A stretch of DNA of 64,000 nt from the NCBI RefSeq assembly GCF_009727055.1, contig NC_052350.1, forward strand, positions 26,786,866 to 26,850,865, read 5' to 3'. The stretch comes from Benincasa hispida (Eukaryota; Streptophyta; Magnoliopsida; Cucurbitales; Cucurbitaceae). Positions 60,740-64,000 of this stretch are shown here, piece after piece. Position numbers and translations under genes: made by a program. Below the pieces are notes generated by a model that made no database searches, was not told the DNA's origin, and saw only the letters and a program-made list of their open reading frames with translations. Each line of letters opens with the position of its first letter. The stretch's first letter is position 1.

Positions 60740-63700
60740 TTGACCTAAAGCTAGTGGGGTGTACAATATAAAAGTTAAACTAATATACAATGTAAAAAAA
60801 AACAATAAACTAGGGCATTACATGCCCATTACAAATCTCTCACTTGCCGTAGTCTAAACATGACATATTCCATAGGCCCATACCCTACAGGTGACCCTCA
60901 AACACCATAACCGTGAGGGCTTTGTAAAAGGACCAGTAATGTTGTGCTCCGAAGCTATCTACATGACGATCACGTCCCCTTGATGCACAATCTCTCGGAT
61001 GAGATGATACTTCCGCTCTATGTGTTTCCCGTGCATGTGACTCCTAGGCTCTCTGGAATTAACCACACAATCACTATTATCACAATAAAGGGTGATGGGC
61101 TTTGACATGTCTGGAACTACTTCCAAATTAGTCAAGAATTTCCTGAGCCAAACAACTTCTTTAGCAACTTCATAAGCCGCTACGTACTCAGCCTCCATGG
61201 TAGAGTCGACAATGCACCCTTGCTTGGTGCTCCTCTAGACTACCACTCCTCACTGATTCTGATTTAGATTTCCTAGAATCCTTATCAGTCTAGAAATTAG
61301 AGTCTGTGTATCCTGTAAGGATCAAATCCTTCGAACCATACACGAGCATGTAGTCCTTCTTTCTCTGTAGATACTTGAGGATATTCTTAACGGTGGTCCA
61401 GTGATCATATCCTAGATTAGACTAATATTTATTAACTATCCCCACCGCATAGCAGATGTTAGGTTTAATACATAACATCGCATACATTAGGCTGACAACA
61501 ACCGATGCATAAGGGATTTGTCTCATTTTCTCAACCTCTTGAGGTGTCTTAGGACATTGTTCCTTAGAAAAAATAACTTCATGCCTGAAAGGTAATAAAC
61601 CGCTCTTGGAGTTCTGCATCAAATACTTGACAAACATTTTGTCAATGTACGATGGTTGAGACAGAGCTAGCATTTTTTTCTTTCGATCTCTAAAGATCTG
61701 AATTCCTAAAACAAACTAAGCCTCTCACAAATCTTTCATTTGAAATTGGGTCATTAGCCAGTTCTTAACTTCAATCAGTAGACCTGCATCATTCCCAATG
61801 AGTATAATATTGTCTACATACAACCTCAAAAAAGCTATTGAACTGTTGATGATTTTCTTGTATACGCAAGACTCATCAACATTCTGATGAAAGCCATAAA
61901 ATTTGATCGTAGTATCAAATCTTATGTTCCAAGATTGAGAAGCTTGTTTCAGTCCATAAATGGACCAATTAAGCCTGCAAATCTTTTGCTCTTGACCTTG
62001 GGTTATGAATCCCTCAGATTGCTCCATATAAATTGTCTCCTCAAGATTGCCATATAAAAAAGCAATCTTGATGTCCATTTTCCTAATCTCATAGTCAAAA
62101 TATGAGGCAATGGATAGGAGGATTCGGATAGAATTTAGCATGGCAATATGTGAGAAAGTCTCCTCATAGTTGACTCCCTTAACTTTGGGTATAACCATTT
62201 TCCACTAGTCTAGCTTTAAAGGTTTGTACATTCCCATCAACACCCTATTTTCTTTTGTAGATCCATTTGTAACCTATAGGTTTAACCTCATTAAGTTGAT
62301 CTACAAGATCCCAAACTGAATTGAAGTATATCGACTCCATTGTGAGATCTATAGCTTTGATCCACTCATCTTTGTTAACATCCTTCATTTCCTTCTTGTA
62401 AGACAATGGATCCTCAACATCTTCTCAGTTACCATAGCTAGGATTTCCGTTAAACGAATATAACGGGCAGGCGGGTTCACAACCCTCCCACTATTTTGAG
62501 GTTCCCTCAATACTTGAGGTAGATTTGACCTACTAGATGATTCAACTTCAACAACTCTTGTTGAGGTGTTGGTTTCTTCAGCAACTCTTGTTGAAGTTTC
62601 AATAGTTTCTTTGGAAATTTCATTCAACACTATTTTACTATAGAGCTTGTGCTCCCTTATATGGTATTCTTATAGAAAAGTAGCGTTTGTCGACAAAAAT
62701 ACTTTATTTTCCTTAGGGTAGAAGAAATAACCACCTCTCATTCTTTTGAGGTAGCCTACAAATAGGCACAATTTTGAACGAGGTTCCAGTTTCTTAGGAT
62801 TTGCCTCAAGTACATGTGCTGGGCAACCCAGATTTTGAAATAATGTAAACTAGCTTTATGGTCATTCTATAACTCCAAAGGTATTCTCGTAATACTCTTG
62901 GATGGAATCCAGTTCAAAATATACATTACAACATGTATTGTAAAACCCCAAAACGATCAGGTAAGGAAGCATAACTCATCATAGATCAAACCATGTCCAA
63001 CAAGGTTCGATTTCTCTTTTCTAATACACTGTTCTGCTGAGGTGTACCAGGTGGTGAGAGTTGGGATACTATTCCATGCTCCATCACATAGTTATGGAAT
63101 GTAAGATCAAAAAATTCTCCACCCCGATCAGATCGAAATGTCTTAATTGTTCTATTTAATGCATTTTCAACTTCGACCTTAAACTTTTTGAACTTTTTAA
63201 AGGATTCGGACTTATGTTGCATTAAATTAACATACCCATAACTTGAATAATCATCAGTAAAGGTGATGAAACATTCAAAACCTCCTCCTGCTTTTACATT
63301 CATCGGACCATAAATGTCTGAATGCACTAGCTCTAAGGGTTCTTTGGCCTTGTGACCTTTTCCAGTGAAAGATCTTTTAGACATTTTGCCTTCAAGGCAT
63401 GACTCACACACAGGTAAAGAATTTTCTTCTAACTCGCTTTGAAGTCCATTCTTTACCAATCTCTCAATCCTCTTGAGATTGATGTGTCCTAATCTCAAGT
63501 ACCAAAGTTGGCCATTTTCTTTAGGAGAAATTCTAAGTCTTTTATTTTGAGTTACCATAGTTTTAAACATTCCAGTGTTAAGGAAGGCTTTAATTCCTAA
63601 CAGTCTTAGCACATAAAGATTGTTTTCTAACTTAGTAGAACAAATATTAATACCATTCTTTGAAATAAACACTTTATTTGCAGAGAATTGAATACAATAA

Positions 63701-64000
63701 TATGTTCTAACAAACACTTTATTGAAATTAAGTTCCTCTTCAAACCAGAAACAACATGTACATTTTCAAGTAAAATATATTTATTCTGTAAAGTCAGTTG
63801 GAGACCTGTCACTGCGAAGCTGAAATGACGTGCCCAGTTCCAACCCACATCATCATCCCCAGCTTCCAGCTGTCGTCAGAAATTAATTCCCTAAAATGAA
63901 GAACAAACATGGTTAGTGGCGTTTGAATCAATTATCTAGGTAGAATAATCATTCTCCACTAAACAAGTCTCCAATACAAGTCAATCATATTTACCTTACT
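60740..64000 (-). pseudogene. Copia pol: protease to RNase H, runs off the window
   Basis: From the right: a protease site DSNATNHVC (about 63920; the family has DSGA, so Gly is replaced by Asn), with a stop soon after. Next are NVHVVSGLKRNLISIKCLLE and a GAG-pre-integrase LWYLRLGHINLKRIERL with CESCLEGK (63485-63375). The integrase core has HSDIYGPM, TFTDDYSSY and LEKRNRTLLDMV (63330-62986). An acidic linker lies at 62630-62385. RT (62198-61725) carries FSHIAMLNSIRILL and MDIKIAFLYGNLEE. Its catalytic block reads YVDNIILIGND instead of YVDD. The RT end is IPYASVVVSLMYAML (61673-61422). RNase H is MEAEYVAAYEVAKEVVW and ITLYCDNSDCV (61198-60959), then a tail to about 60850. Stops and shifts separate the pieces. 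The changed protease and RT catalytic residues indicate a dead element. Gag lies beyond the window. Confidence 0.9.

Noticed and set aside
1..64000. CRISPR arrays, bacterial operons, tRNA or rRNA genes
   Set aside because: Short arrays here are degenerate plant satellites without regular spacers. The TGGTATCAGAG matches are retrotransposon primer sites, not tRNA genes. No rRNA segment was recognised.

Overview
This window is plant nuclear DNA: AT-rich, with spliced genes using GT/AG introns and dense nested transposons. The transposon mix (CTATCA/GATAGA short-repeat arrays, Mutator-like elements carrying DUF1985 or plant-mobile-domain genes, Copia elements with long AT-rich LTRs) makes me favour a cucurbit. 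That is an impression from family knowledge, not proof. Only two genes look intact. One is a Bin3-type RNA methyltransferase, like MEPCE and Arabidopsis At5g51130, on the + strand at 20288-22769 (8 exons, 271 aa). The other is a xyloglucan endotransglucosylase/hydrolase on the - strand at 53608-54848 (4 exons, 294 aa, signal peptide, [10 protein letters not shown] active site).

Layout. 1-8558 is a direct duplication: 31-3190 is repeated at 5186-8558 with many one- and two-base differences. 7454-14152 is a gag-only LTR retrotransposon with PBS, degenerate gag and 3' LTR but no pol; a hAT-type MITE sits in its 5' LTR. 14153-16397 is a Copia 3' LTR. 16400-19430 is a wrecked Mutator-like element (MULE): the N-terminus of a transposase facing a DUF1985 gene, flanked by GATAGA arrays. 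The methyltransferase gene follows, with a 200-bp PIF/Harbinger-type MITE downstream. About 24.3-30.2 kb is a MULE-like unit holding a plant-mobile-domain pseudogene and a transposase that lacks its catalytic core.

From 27481 to 52618 the sequence is a tandem duplication of a unit of about 12.5 kb (27481-40246 and 40247-52618). Each unit holds the 5' part of that MULE, a second and complete MULE (about 358-bp inverted repeats and a perfect 10-bp target duplication in the second copy), and a Copia element on the - strand. That Copia element is split by a different LTR lying in the opposite orientation. The XTH gene follows. Then come a hAT transposase remnant cut by a Copia LTR (55734-59105) and a - strand Copia pol that runs off the window end (60480-64000).

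Caution: in both duplications one copy carries many scattered single-base insertions. This looks like unpolished long-read consensus, and there is a 25-N gap at 26934-26958. Frameshifts inside 5186-8558 and 27481-52618 are therefore weak evidence of true decay, and the duplications themselves may be assembly artefacts. The two intact genes lie outside the noisy stretches. I found no convincing new biological system; the more unusual items are the two MULE arrangements and the gag-only element.
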